NCBI RefSeq assembly: GCF_033115175.1
Contig: NC_084850.1
Location: 14,725,218 to 14,789,217, forward strand
Direction of reading: 5' to 3'
Origin: Lepus europaeus
Taxonomy: Eukaryota; Chordata; Mammalia; Lagomorpha; Leporidae
DNA length: 64,000 nt
Shown: positions 22,505 to 34,114 of the stretch, piece by piece
How the letters are laid out: each line of letters starts with the position of its first letter
Position numbering within the stretch: position 1 is the first letter of the stretch
Made by a program: the position numbers and the translations under genes
Notes under the pieces: generated by a model
Seen by the model: the letters and a program-made list of their open reading frames with translations, nothing else
Database searches by the model: none
What the model was told of the DNA's origin: nothing

Positions 22505-23355
22505 ATGTCTCTATGGTTCATTTCCATCCATCAGAGCCCTACCTAGTTTTCCAGCAAGAATTCTAACTAGGAGTCCATCAAAGTTTCCTGTTAGATCTCC
22601 TTCTTTAAGTGTAATGGCACAAACTTACTGCATAATTATTCTTCACCTGAACCAAAGTCTAGAAAGACTATTAGAAAATTTATTTATTTTTAAAACTGAT
22701 TTGTGTAATGCCCTGAGGCTCTTTAGAAGCCACTGTGAAGAGCGATAAGCCTTTAATCTCTACCAGTGATTAGTATGTACTACATTTTTTAAACTCAACT
22801 TAGTCAATTGTGCCTATTTCTGAGGCCTCAGAAAAAATATAAAAGCCATGAAATTTGAACAAGACTTCTTTCTTAATTCAACAGGGCTCCTGATACAATC
22901 TGTAGAAAGAATATACTTTCTACTGAGCTCCTGAGAGAGAAAAAATTAAACCTTAAGTAAAAATAAAGGATTTAAGATCTGTATGACCCTAAATGTAGAC
23001 ATATTTTTAATGGCAGGCATCTCTATTATAAAGTATATTTTACCTTTTCTCAGAATTAAACACAAAAAGTCCCTCTGTCACAAACCGAAACCCCCATCAT
23101 CTTAGTTACTGCTCTCCAGAGAGCCTTGACAGAAACAATCTTACGTGACTGTCCCTAATGAGAGTAACTGTGATACAGAATCGGAATTGTGAAATAATTA
23201 GTTCACTTTTTTCTTTCATTCAAACAGGACTTCCTCAAATATTATGATTCATTCAACAAATATCTGTGCAAAGCTCTGTAAAGGTAAGGAAAATGAAACA
23301 CAGTCCCCTCTTCTCCACACAACAGGAATGTCCAATCCTGTTTAGGGCATAAGAA
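22505..23355. other. Intergenic, nothing recognised
   Basis: AT-rich sequence without a convincing gene or repeat. Confidence 0.35.
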
Positions 23356-23359
23356 AGAC

Positions 23360-23545
23360 TACTTGAAAAATGAGAATTCCATATTGAGCTTGCTCTGCAC
23401 TGAGCAGAGTGCCAGGTGCCTTCAGCTGCATCATCTCATCAAATCCCCATCCTAACCCAGGGAAGAAAACCTGACTGCCTCCTCTCAGAGGAGAAAATTA
23501 AGGACCAGAGAGATTAACAAATTTGCCTGAATCATACTGACAGAA
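23360..23545 (+). repeat. MIR-type relic
   Basis: 'gtgccaggtgccttcagctg', 'catcatctcatcaaatcccc' and 'gagaaaattaaggaccagag' match the MIR/MIR3 layout. Confidence 0.5.
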
Positions 23546-23575
23546 AGACTCATACTCAAGGTCTTACACAGGTTC

Positions 23576-23827
23576 AGGGGCATATGTGTGGCCCAGAAGT
23601 TAAGCTGCTGTTTGGGATGCCTGTATCCCATATTGGAGTGTCTGGGTTCAAGTCCCAGCTCTGCCTTCTGATTCCAGCTTCCTCCTAATGCACACCTTGG
23701 GAGACAGTGATAATAACTCAAGTAGTTGGGTCATCGCCACCCACATGCCACCCAGATTGAATTTCTGGCTCCTAGCTCTGGCCTGGCCCAGTCCTGGCTG
23801 TTACAGTTATTTGGGTAATAGAAGATT

Positions 23828-23919
<92 letters not shown>

Positions 23920-23945
23920 AAATAAATAAGATTATATTTAAAGTT
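23576..23945 (+). mobile_element. C-repeat SINE (older subfamily)
   Basis: 'caggggcatatgtgtggccc ... gtctgggttcaagtcccagc ... ctaatgcacaccttgggaga' then a greatly expanded TTTC tract and 'ttcaaataaataag'. Confidence 0.85.
23826..23919. repeat. (TTTC)n/(CT)n microsatellite
   Basis: 94 bp of uninterrupted pyrimidines: about 17 TTTC units followed by CT units. It replaces the normal (CT)n block of the surrounding SINE. Confidence 0.97.
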
Positions 23946-23965
23946 TTAAAACATAGGTTTCCCAG

Positions 23966-24302
23966 GGGGGGCCAGAGCCAAGGCACAGTAGGTTAATCCT
24001 CCCCCTGCAGCGCCGGCATCCCATATGAGTGCCGATTCTAGTCCCAGCTGCTTCTCTTCCAATCCAGCTCTCTGCTGTGGCCTGGGAAAGCAGTATAAGA
24101 TGGTCCAAGTCCTTGGGCCCCTGCACCTACGTGGGAGACCAAGAAGAAGCTCCTGGCTCCTGGCTCCGGATCGGCGCAGCTCCTGCCATTGCAGCCATTT
24201 TGGAAGTGAACAACGGACGGAAGACCTTTCTCTCTGTCTCTCCTTCTGTCTGTAACTCTACCTCTCAAAGAAATAAATAAAATCCTTAAAAAAAAAAAAA
24301 AC
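23966..24302 (+). mobile_element. C-repeat SINE, young
   Basis: Perfect 15-bp TSD acataggtttcccag at 23951-23965 and 24303-24317. Full body and pure A-tail. It sits directly after the SINE at 23576. Confidence 0.95.
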
Positions 24303-24319
24303 ACATAGGTTTCCCAGAC

Positions 24320-24760
24320 TAATCCCGCTGTATGTCCTTTTCATAGCTCACCACACTACCCTGAAGCAAAAATGTATATAAAATGGCAACTGCATTGGTA
24401 GTAAGGGGAGACAGGTAAACTAGGATCTGAATCTTCACCCTTAGAGAGTCAGTGGAAGCTAATTAAAGCATGTCTAGAGCAGGGTTGGGACTAAGGTGAG
24501 GCAAGACATGGACCTAGGACATAAAATTGAAAGAGGCACACTCTAAGGTCATGTAAAGGCTTCTACTAAATCATTCTAAATAAAACTCAAGCAACTATCT
24601 GGCAAGATCCCTGGACAATAGAAAACAAAGAATATCTTGACACCTTTAAACCTTAAGTCCTATCCTCTTTCTAACAGGTGAAGCACAGCAAACGTCACTA
24701 TATTTATCAGAAGATATTCTATTTAATACAGGGTTGCACTTACATGACCATAAGAGTGAG
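24320..24760. other. Intergenic, nothing recognised
   Basis: No gene or repeat identified. Confidence 0.35.
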
Positions 24761-24765
24761 AAACC

Positions 24766-25084
24766 AGGGGCCAGTGCTGTGGCACAGTGGGTTAAATTCC
24801 CAGCCTGCCGAGCCGGCATCCCTTATGGGCACTGGTTTGAGTCCCGGCTGTTCCACTTCCTATCCTGCTTCCTGCTAATGTGCCTGGGAAAGCAGTGGAG
24901 GATGGCCTAAGTCCCTGGGCCCCTACACCCACATGGAGACATGGAAGAAGCTCCTGTATCCTGGCTTCGGATTAGCTCAGCTCCAGCCATTACAGCCATT
25001 TGGGGAATGAACCAGCAGATGGTTCTACTTCTTTCTGTAACTCTGTCTTTCAAATAAATAAAATAAATATTTTTTTTAAAAAAA
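24766..25084 (+). mobile_element. C-repeat SINE; last one before the SOX3 island
   Basis: 'ggggccagtgctgtggcaca' to 'aaataaataaaataaatatt' plus A-run. After this copy no C-repeat is seen until 44033. Confidence 0.92.
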
Positions 25085-25269
25085 GTAAGAAGCTAAATTA
25101 TATGCCCTAGGTGCACTGCTAGTTACATCCTTGGTCTGGAGAATCACCCTCTTTTTTCCCTTAACCTCAGAGTTAGGCTCTGAGCTAGAGCCTAGAGCTA
25201 ACTTAGAGCTAGGCTGGAAAGTAAAAATCACCACCGGGGAGTGATAGTGATCATCATGTTGTGAATGCC

Positions 25270-25480
25270 ATTATTGGAATGCTTACTCACTTCAGATTTC
25301 TGCCTGACCATCACCTCCAAATGAGGCCTTTTCTGACCATTCCAATTTAAAACATCAACTCCCACCACTCTCTAGCCCCATATCTTCCTTTGCCTTCCTA
25401 GCACTTATTAATTCTATACATTCATTCATTCAATTATGTTTATTTACCCTGTCACCCCAGTGCCAAGAGTATAATGACTT
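25270..25480 (+). mobile_element. L2 relic
   Basis: 'gaggccttttctgaccattc', 'cccaccactctctagcccca', 'tagcacttattaattctata' and 'cattcattcattcaattatg' follow the L2 3' order. Confidence 0.55.
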
Positions 25481-25499
25481 TTTCTTTATCCTCTTTTAT

Positions 25500-27480
25500 G
25501 CCCCTTGGGTCCTAAAAATGCCTGATCTTCATTAAAAATGCATCAATTAATGAATGATCTTGCCTATGTCCATGTGACCTTCAACCCTGTCTCTTAATCA
25601 CTAATATGTAACTAAAATTTACTGCAGTAATCCAAGGCTTCTGTACAAGGATTCCGCCCTGGAAGATTTCTTCTCAAACATTAAAATCCAATCATTTTCT
25701 TGATTTTAAAACACAGAAACAACCAGGTTCTATTTTAGGCTGACACTCTGCAAGAACAGTTCTTTCTATTCCGTTCCTAAATACGTTGTCCCCTTCCAAA
25801 GCTGCAGTTAAAGCTGCAGGTCTCTTGGCCGGCAGTTTTGATATTCCCTCAAACTACAATTCAGTTGCCAGAAACATCACATACTTAATTTCTGATTCCA
25901 AAATATAACCAAGTGCTGTACTACACCGGGTCGGACTCATTATAATTTTTGTGCAGCTCTCAGTCTGGACAACTTCCAGGCTATGCCTGATGACCACACA
26001 TTACCATCCTCCGCTATGGAACCTCACCCAGAGAACATGACAATGTCCCTCCAGTTCATGTAGAATTGTCTCCAAAAACAAGCACCTCCATGTGCAACAG
26101 ACAAGAGGAACAGTCTCACTCACCCCTTCATTCTGGTAAGATTTTGCATCTACTGTAGGAATCTAAGGGAAGGGCGATTCAAGGGATTTGATTGCCAACG
26201 AAGAGTTCCTTCTTACAGTTGCCAAGGAAATCAGTTATGGCAATTCTGTACTGGTTGGTAAAAACGCTTTTAGGAACTCTATTCTCACATTCATTTGAAT
26301 AAAGCAGTAAAGAAGTTAATGATCAAAAGCCAGAAAGCAAACATACCAATGTACTCAATACCAAAAACATGATGGAAACTCATCAAATGGAAATATCCAC
26401 GTTCAACAAAGAATGTGTGCCAAAAACAGGTACATCGGAAGCATTTTGTTTGTGACTTTTCTTTAGAAATGCTTTGAAGAGTCATCTTAGTGGTCCTCAT
26501 CTGTTTATCCCTTCTAAATTGACTGGTTATCCCTCTTTAAAACTGTGTAAAAACTGCGTAAAAGAAAAAAGCAATAATACCTCTCAGGGACAATTCCATT
26601 TTATTTTACTTAAATGACTTTGTAGGCATGTATTTAAGTGACTTTTTATTTTTGTATGAATAAACCAATTACTTTTCATTGTATTTTTAAAAACTATTCT
26701 TAGTAATCTTATTAGCATAACCATAAACACTAAGACCCCAAATCAACCTTATTAGATTGTACCACTTTTTACTTCCTTGAGGAATTTATACTGTGATAAA
26801 GATCAACTAGATAAGTATTTTACTTTCATATTTTACCTTTACTATCTATAACTCTTTTCTGATGTTTCTAGAACACACATCGAAAGGCTTACTAAGACTC
26901 CACAAGCACTATTCTGGAACATTTTCCTCCTATTACCACTTTGTAAGTGTTGAAAGGTTTTATTCTGTAGTTCACTACACAAACAGGATTTTTTGTTATT
27001 ACAGGCTGGATAATTTCACCAAAATAGTTAGGAGAGTGTTTTTAAATGAAATTATATCTAGTGACATCAAACCAATGGGATCAGCAAATTTCAGAGTTCA
27101 TATTTTTCAAAACACAAAGATGTGTAAACCAAATTACAGTCTAAAGGGCACAGAAAAATTAGCTAGAGATGGATTAAGCTCTGTGAACAATCGGAAACAA
27201 TACTGAAAGCTGCTCATTTATGTCCTTCCCCTGTTATCACCTTGTCTGGCTCTTTCAATGATGGGCTAAGAAATATAGGGGGGAAAAAAAACAAAGCAAG
27301 GTTTTCAATATGGTTTTTCTTTGGGGAACAATGAAAACATTAAACTTTATACATTTAAGTGTCTGTGTACCGAATGGTAGTCTTTTCACAGGAGTCCAGC
27401 TTGGGTTTTGTCTGGGTGGGGAAGTAGGGAGGGAGTCTGTGAATACCCCCAGAGTCATTTAAAATATATAGTATTAGCTA
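25500..27480. other. Unique intergenic sequence upstream of SOX3
   Basis: No mobile element or gene recognised. A 114-codon frame at 26862-27206 shows no domain or coding signature. The stretch belongs to the repeat-poor domain around SOX3 and could hold regulatory elements, but nothing specific is visible. Confidence 0.4.
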
Positions 27481-28320
27481 ATTGATGAGAGGAGTAAAAA
27501 CAATAGTAAGTAGGCAGCCTGGCTGTGAGCCAGAACCAAGGCTTTATGGTGAAAGCGAGTTTACATTAGAGGCCTGTTTTTCCCCTTTCCTTATATGAAA
27601 TGAACAGCTGTAATTGAAAAGCAAGGAGCTCTATGGTTTATAGAAATAGGTGTTGTGAAGAGCCTTGGCCGTCTAATTTTCTTCCTATTGCAGGGCAGGC
27701 TTCCATTGTCTGTTTTTTAGAGCTAATTTCTTTTCTGATCAAAAGGCCCACGTCGTTGAAAAGGTAGTAATGACTATTCATTTGGCTGAAGCCTCCATTC
27801 TCCAGACTGCAAGCTTTATTTAGAAATGGCTATTTCTTTCTAAAAGGAAAAGCTCATTTATGTCCTCTATAATGTCAATTAAAGTAGAATATATTTTAAT
27901 TACTTATCCTGAGGAGAAACCTTTTAGGAACTTAATTTAGTATGCCTATGCTATGCAGACACTACAATATATGAATGTGGAATGATATCTAGGCACATGG
28001 GTTTGATTTTATTTTGCCACTAATGAATAGTTTATTTGCAACTAATTAACAAGTTAAATCGGCACAATTAGTGTCGGATTTCTTTAATAATATAACTCAT
28101 AAAGGGATAGCCATTGGAACTAGAAAATAAGGTTGGTTGTTGGCTTTGTAAGGAAACCATTCCACAAAAGGGGCAGTTTTTTCCCATTAGAAAGGGTTAT
28201 TGGGACGTTCTTCCCGTTGCTTTTTCAAATGAAAGCTGAGCTGTGCTGGGGGAGGAAATATGTTCAGAAACAAGGGGCGATGGTGTTAATTACACAAACA
28301 TCACATTAGCAAAGCCTCAA
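27480..28320. promoter_or_regulatory. Candidate noncoding regulatory block, TAAT-rich
   Basis: AT-rich, repeat-free block about 6 kb upstream of the SOX3 promoter. Roughly eleven TAAT/ATTA homeodomain cores occur between about 27610 and 28095, including gtcaattaaag, ttttaattactt, aactaattaac and cacaattagtg. A SOX-type 'ccattgtc' lies near 27704. SOXB1 genes are flanked by conserved neural enhancers in vertebrates. That this block is one is inference from composition and position only; conservation was not tested. Confidence 0.35.
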
Positions 28321-28389
28321 GGTTCTAACCCGGCGACGCTTTCCGGAGAAACAGAGTTGAGAGTGAAGGCTACCTAGACGCCCAAACCA

Positions 28390-28624
28390 CGGCATGGCCA
28401 GGCCTGCCGCCGGCCCTCGCTCTGTGGCGCCGTCTAAGCCGCCGGCCCTCCGGGAAGCGGGTCTGCCTGAGGACAGGCATCCTCCATACCTGGCAAGCCG
28501 CTGTACGCTAGTTGTCCCCGGGGAAACGTCTTCGGCCCGGTTTTCCGTCGCGAGTAGCGGCCCCGGAGCTTGCGGGCCGGCCACTCAGGCTGCCGCACCA
28601 GGTCCCGGGGTTTCCTGGCCCGCA

Positions 28625-28661
<37 letters not shown>

Positions 28662-28830
28662 GCCCCTCCGCTCGCCAAGCTCGGCACGCGGGGGGAATGC
28701 GCGCGCGTCCAAGGAAAGGAACGTGGCCCCTGCGGGCCGGGGCGTAGCAACCCCGTTTGGGTCGGGCTATTGCGGAGCGCGTCCCACATCCCACCTGGCC
28801 CGTGCTTCTCCGTGGATCTGATAGGAGGCT
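28390..28830. promoter_or_regulatory. Upstream CpG-rich block (candidate CpG-island promoter)
   Basis: Sharp switch from AT-rich to GC/CpG-rich sequence at about 28320-28390. It has dense CG dinucleotides (gccgccggccctcgc, cggcccggttttccgtcgcg, ggaatgcgcgcgcgtcc) and a GCC repeat. It lies about 5.5 kb from the SOX3 TATA box, so it is separate from the gene's own promoter. No TATA box or credible ORF was found. Open frames here on both strands are low-complexity shadows of the GCC repeat. It could be the start of a noncoding transcript or a Polycomb-bound island. Confidence 0.5.
28625..28657. repeat. (GCC)11 trinucleotide repeat
   Basis: Eleven perfect GCC units (CGG on the other strand) in the centre of the upstream CpG-rich block. 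Confidence 0.97.
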
Positions 28831-28834
28831 AGGG

Positions 28835-31800
28835 AGAATCACTAGGTGAAAAATTCTTCCGCTCTCGAGGCGTAGTCCTTTCGAGGTCTTCCCAGGTCGC
28901 CGCCACGATCTGATGCCGAGTGGAAAAGGGTCTCCGTCCCGTACTCGGCACACAACTTAGCACACAGTAGGTGTACGACAAATGAAAAGACGGCCGAGAC
29001 CAAAAAAGAACATGGAAGTTCTGCGCAGCGAATTTCATAGCTGTCCAATCTCTCGAAAGAAAATTTTTAAAAGGGAAAAATCAAAGAAACAAGAAACTGA
29101 AGGGGGGTGGTGGGAAACAGCTGAATGCTGCCTTGAGGTTTAAACTTTCCTCCATCCAACTCCCCACTCTGCCTTCGTGCGCCCTCTGCGGTTGGGGAGG
29201 ATAGACTTGCCTGCCACACTGGAAGTGCGTGCCGGGGCACTGATTTCCCGGGTGCCCTTTTTGGGGAAGTGCTGTCAGGCGGAGTTGACCCGTGCCCCTC
29301 CACTCTGCGAGCACAGAGGTGAAACTTTAGGGACGTGGAGTAACTCAAATATGTACTGATAACGATTTTAAGATTGTTTTCTTGGTCCAGGCTTCTTGCA
29401 AGTCACCTTGCCTCTGTACAAGCGAGTCCGAGCCTTTGCCGACACGGAAGAAAGTGGAAAAAGCGACAAGCCCAGTGGGAAGGCAGGCCTAGCCAAGGCA
29501 GGGTGCCGGATTCCTAGAGTCTGCTCTGCGGAGGTGCGAGTTTGACGCTCTGAAGTGCTAGCACCTGCCGACAATTGTGGAGGTGGGCGGAGACGGAGGT
29601 GGGTGGGGAGGCTGAGAGGCCAGACTGCGGACTCCAAAAGCCCTCTGGCAATGGGACCTAGCTCCTAGGCACAGGCACCCTTCCTCTGGAGAGTCCAGTA
29701 TTTGGATTGTGAGGTTGGGGAGGGGGCTCTGGAAGTAAAGGTGTGCACACAAGGCAAAGTGAGCTAGTGACTAATATGTTAATACCTTTAATCTGTACAA
29801 CTAACCACCAGTGCGTGGGCCAAGAGGACTTCCAGCCCAGCCAACCAAGTAAATCGAATTGGGAAACTGGCTTTTAAAAGTGCCCCTGCCCCCTCTTCCC
29901 GAAAAAGTTATACCAAAATGCAATACAATACAGTTAAATCCTCACAGGAGATTGTATGGTACCTGGAAGACACACCTTGCAGCTCCTAGCAACCCTTCTT
30001 TAGAGAGCATCAACTAGGTTATTTACAGCCTGCACCCACCAGCCAGGAATCTTCAGTTCCTTCTGAGATTTGTAAGAAAGAGTGTTTTGATCGGAATCTG
30101 GGGTTGGTGCTGTGGATTGGCAGATTTCGGAGATGAGTGCACCAGGAACTAGAAAGTGTTGCCTCTGCCACCCTGCCGGCCTGATGGTGACCTTTCCAAA
30201 CTTTCTACCAGGGGTGATTATACAATAGACCAAAGCTTTTTCATTTCTTGATCAGGGTACTCAATCTGTGGCCTAAATACATAGTCTTGGCTAGAAGCCA
30301 GTAAATAGCCACAGGGTGGTCTTAAGGAAGAAATAGGAATGATTGCCTTCAGAAGTGCAAGCTTTTTGTCTGCTGGAAACCACAGCATCTCAGACGATCC
30401 CCAGGATAAGTTCTCACTTCCTCAAAGTCAGACCCCACGCGGAGCTCTGCTACACTTGAGAGCCCTGAAACGGTGCTGAGCCATGGTGGGAGGGCCACCT
30501 TTGCTGACCTATTCATGGGCCTCAGCGGGTCTGGGTGAGCCCAAATACTGTCTATGCCCCTCCTCCCAACGAACAGGGGCGCACGCCCCCCCCCCCCCAT
30601 ACACACACACTCTGCTCCAGCCAGCATGCAAAGAGCACCTGTTCTAAAAGGTTGGGTCTTAATCGGACAGGGGAGATTGAAAAAGGTCCCGCCTGAGCAC
30701 TCAGGAGAAATGAACAAGACCACCCCTGTTCCATGGGCAGTGCAGCCCCTTGCCTGCTCTACCAGTAGCTCTAGTGTGTACTTTGCAGATATGAGGCTCT
30801 TGGGGCATCTGATTTCTGCCAAGGCTTGAGGCCGTGGAAGGCAAAGCAAGGGTGCTCTATGTACTTAGCTCCCGCTGGTTCCCCGGAGATTCCAGATAAC
30901 CGAGCCTAAGGATGGAACCACTGCCCCACTGTAAAGCAGCCAGCTGCCTATCTTTCCTACGTGGAAGCGACCCGGAAGCCCTGGAGGGCGAGAAGGGGCG
31001 ACTCTGAGTGAAGTTTCCAACCCAAGCCAACAAACGGCGCTATTGTCGCGCCCTGGGTCCTGGGAGCCCCGTGCCCAGCCCCAGTTGGAGGGAGCCCGAG
31101 CTCTCTTGGGAGGGCGGGGAAATGGGGAGGGGACCTTTGGCTGGGTTCCCAGTCCCACATCCAGCGCTCTGCGCGCCACTGAGGGGTCCAAGGGGTGCGA
31201 GAGAGCTGCTGAGTACCTTGTCTTCTTCCGGAGAGGTTGGAAAGGACCGGGCCTGGGTTCCCCTGTTTTCTACTTTCCTCGCTAGGTGTGTGGTACACGT
31301 CGGAAACAGTGGGGTTCGAGCACCGCCAACTGTCTTGCCTCCCCATAGCCCTGGCAGAACCGAGGCCCCTCGAGCTCAGGTACCTGCTGTGACACACTTC
31401 TACCGACCCTCAGAAAAAGTCGAACCGAACCACTGGGTTGGCGCCTGCATCTGAACTGCTGATGGACCAAGAAAATTGGTGCCCTGCCAATCTTCTCATC
31501 TCCCACGTCCGCAATGGTAACCTTGCTTGACTGTTAGAAGGGTAGTTTGAGATCAGACATTTTCTCGGAAGTTTTGAGTTTTGAAGGAAATTCGGTGTGG
31601 CTCTTAATTGCGGCTGTGCAGACCACCAGAGAGCCACCAGCGACTGAAACCTGTTTAATAACATCCGCCGCGGAAAGCCGGGGAGGGTGGGAGAGGATGC
31701 CTATGCCAGGCAAAAGATTTCTGGAAACCTGGCAGAAAGGTGTAAAGTGAAGACTAAGCCAAAGACTAGGTGTGATCAAATGACAAACAGCTGGGAGCAG

Positions 31801-33880
31801 TAACTAGGTTTCCCCCCTCCCATGTAATCTGCCGCAGGGAAGAGGGAGGGTCGGCTCGCATCCTCTACCTTGGGAAATATGCAGCCCAGGCACTGTCACC
31901 ACAACGGCTTACTTGGGTCCTAAAGTTTGGAAAGAATCCTGACATCTGTCAAGCTGCTGGGCGCCAGTCAGCGCGTCGGTTGGGTAGTTTCCTAAAACGA
32001 GCTTCTCTTAGCAACAGCCTCCGGGGCCCAGAAAAGCCAAGAGAGGGCATGTGCTGAAGGCGACTGAAGGAAAAGGCTGCTGCACGTGGGCGACTACTGT
32101 ACATAGGCTTCTTTAGAAGAGGGCAGGTTTGCCTAAGAAAAATTGGGCTTTGTCAGACAGTTTACCAAGAAAACTAGTGCAGGTGGGGATGGCGGAGAAT
32201 CACTCTTGTTTTCTGAGACATGCCTTCTCGCCCGTGTTAGCTAAGTGCTGTGCACACGCGCCCCCCCCCCCACACCTTCCATATAGTTTACTCTAAGCCC
32301 ACACACCCACACAAGTGATCGAAGCTCTAGGCTGAGGACGACTCAGACCAGGTGGAACATGAACTTAAGAGGGGGGCTTCAGGACCCCAAACTTCCGATT
32401 GGAGGGAATCCTAGCTGGGAGCCAGGATTCTAATGCCAGGGGTCCTGGCCGAGAAGGGTCTTACATGCTCTGTGCCCCCACTCCCAAGGCACGGTGGCAT
32501 AGTTTTTAATTCGTACAGGAGAGAAAGAGGAAACAGCTCAGAGGGCAGGTGTCCCGGGATCGCATGGTCTTGCATCAATGCTAGAACCCTCTGTTTTTGT
32601 TTGGTTTTCCATTCTTAGGATTTATGCTTTCCTTTTGGCTTCCTAACCTTTCCACCGGTCTGGGGGGCTGGGGCGAGACCCCACACCACCCGGACACCTT
32701 ATATTGGCTTCTGCCACATCTACCCGAATAGCTTCTCATTCCCACTTGCCGCCTACAGCGGCGCGGGGAGTTTCAAACGCTGTGTCACTTGCTTGAGCTG
32801 GCCGCGATGATTGTCTGGGTTCTCTCTTCCCGCAGTCAGGGTTCCTGCGCTGCTAGTCTTTTGCAGACAACCCAATATGTAAGTGAATGTTCCACTCCGT
32901 GTCCTGGGACTCCAATCAGGAAAGCTGTAAAACAAGAAAGGAGAAGCACGAAATCCGTTAGCAAAGCCTGCTCCCGGGGGAGGCGAAGCGGCTGCGCGCG
33001 GAGAGCAGCGCTCCGAGGTCCTGGCAGGTGTGCGCGGGCAGCGGAGGGGGCCCGGCGGTCCACCCTAGGAACAGCCTCGGCTCCGCTCTGGCCACCGCCC
33101 CCCGCCCCCCCCCCGAAGAAACTTTTCTTTCACCCGGAGAGGCTCCGTGTTGCCATGAAAACGGATTTTCCAAGGGGCCCGACCCTCCCCCTCAGGGGCA
33201 TCGGACTGGAAAAACCGAAATGGCCAGAGAGCAGAGACAAAAAGGGGCCGCTAAGCAGGGGCCGGCAGCGAGAGAGAGGAGTCCCGTTCACCCCCAAGCC
33301 CCACACCAACTCCCACACCACTGCGTGTGAAGGAGCGCCTCCGCTAGTCAGGCGGCGGGTGCGCCGACTGCGCGCCCTCACGCAAACCCCCAGAGAGCCT
33401 CACTGCCGGGTGCACTCAGCAGTCCAGAAGCCTGTTTCTCCTGTACTGGCCCCTGACTCCTGCTCAGTCCTGGATGCACTCTGGCTCTCCTGGGGGAGGT
33501 CCGGGAAGCCAGCCGCCAATTCCGAAGAGGGTTTCCTTGGAGGCGCAACCCGGGGGCACCTCCGTTGCATTTTGAGCCCTCAACTCCTCCTAGGTAGCTG
33601 GCCATGCCCAGTACGCCTAGCGCTGGCAGAAGCGGTCTCGGACCTCGTTGCAGACAGAGGGAAGCTTTGCGGGCTTGCCCCGGGACGCTGCACTGATCGC
33701 CCTCGATAGGGTTGCAAAGTTGTTTTCTCAACCCCGAAGGCTCCCCTCTGTCCCCTCCCCCGAATCTTGCTCGGGTGCCCCCTTCCCCTCCTCCGTCACC
33801 TCCTCGGGTTTCGTTCTTTCAAACTTTTTGAGACCCTAATTGATGGTTTCTGAGCGGTTCTCCGGGACTCGCGCCGCCTG
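28835..33880. other. SOX3 5' flank, unique and moderately GC-rich
   Basis: About 5 kb without any mobile element I recognise. It includes a C13 run with an adjacent CA run (30586-30612), a C-run near 32263-32273, and locally CpG-rich parts (30960-31400 and 32940-33700). Several long open frames occur, such as 306 codons at 32789-33709 (+) and 148-166 codons elsewhere, but none has a recognisable domain. Long frames are expected by chance at this GC content. Likely regulatory sequence of SOX3; no gene called. Confidence 0.45.
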
Positions 33881-33982
33881 CAAACTCCTATTACAGCACT
33901 CACCCCAAGAGGGGCGTGGGGGTGAACGAAAGGGTTCCCCGAACTTTTTTTTTCCACCCGGGCCGAACGGGGGTCTGTGATG

Positions 33983-33987
33983 ATTGG
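33983..33987 (-). promoter_or_regulatory. Inverted CCAAT box (ATTGG), candidate NF-Y site
   Basis: 'tgATTGGccag' lies about 90 bp upstream of the TATA box. Basal activity of the human SOX3 promoter has been attributed to NF-Y, Sp1 and USF. That this is the equivalent NF-Y site is inference from motif and position. Confidence 0.5.
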
Positions 33988-34037
33988 CCAGGACTCATCA
34001 CTGCGAGCCTGTCAATCACGGGGCCTCTGGGTGGTGA

Positions 34038-34044
34038 GGGGCGG
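34038..34044 (+). promoter_or_regulatory. GC box (GGGGCGG), candidate Sp1 site
   Basis: 'gaGGGGCGGacc' is placed 33 bp upstream of the TATA box, between it and the CCAAT box. Confidence 0.45.
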
Positions 34045-34076
34045 ACCGAGCCCCAACCCCGGGGGATCTGAGCAGG

Positions 34077-34083
34077 TATATAA
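34077..34083 (+). promoter_or_regulatory. SOX3 TATA box (TATATAA)
   Basis: TATATAA followed by G-rich sequence (agg TATATAA gggg). A TSS set by this box would fall at about 34107-34113, only 2-8 nt before the long-form ATG at 34115. This geometry affects which start codon is used. Confidence 0.7.
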
Positions 34084-34114
34084 GGGGCCAGGCAACCGCT
34101 CGACCAGACTGCGA

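Noticed and set aside
26862..27206. 114-codon frame in the repeat-poor upstream region
   Set aside because: AT-rich, no domain, and no start or splice context. This length is plausible by chance in a 64-kb window.
28394..28953. Several 83-122-codon frames with poly-Pro, poly-Arg, poly-Ala or poly-Gly runs
   Set aside because: All are translations of the GCC repeat in different frames. No frame continues sensibly outside it.
33977..34114. Extension of SOX3 to an upstream in-frame ATG at 33977, giving 491 aa
   Set aside because: The extra 46 codons run across the CCAAT, GC and TATA boxes and so precede the likely TSS. They have no similarity to known SOX3 N-termini, whereas the ATG at 34115 matches the human start position.
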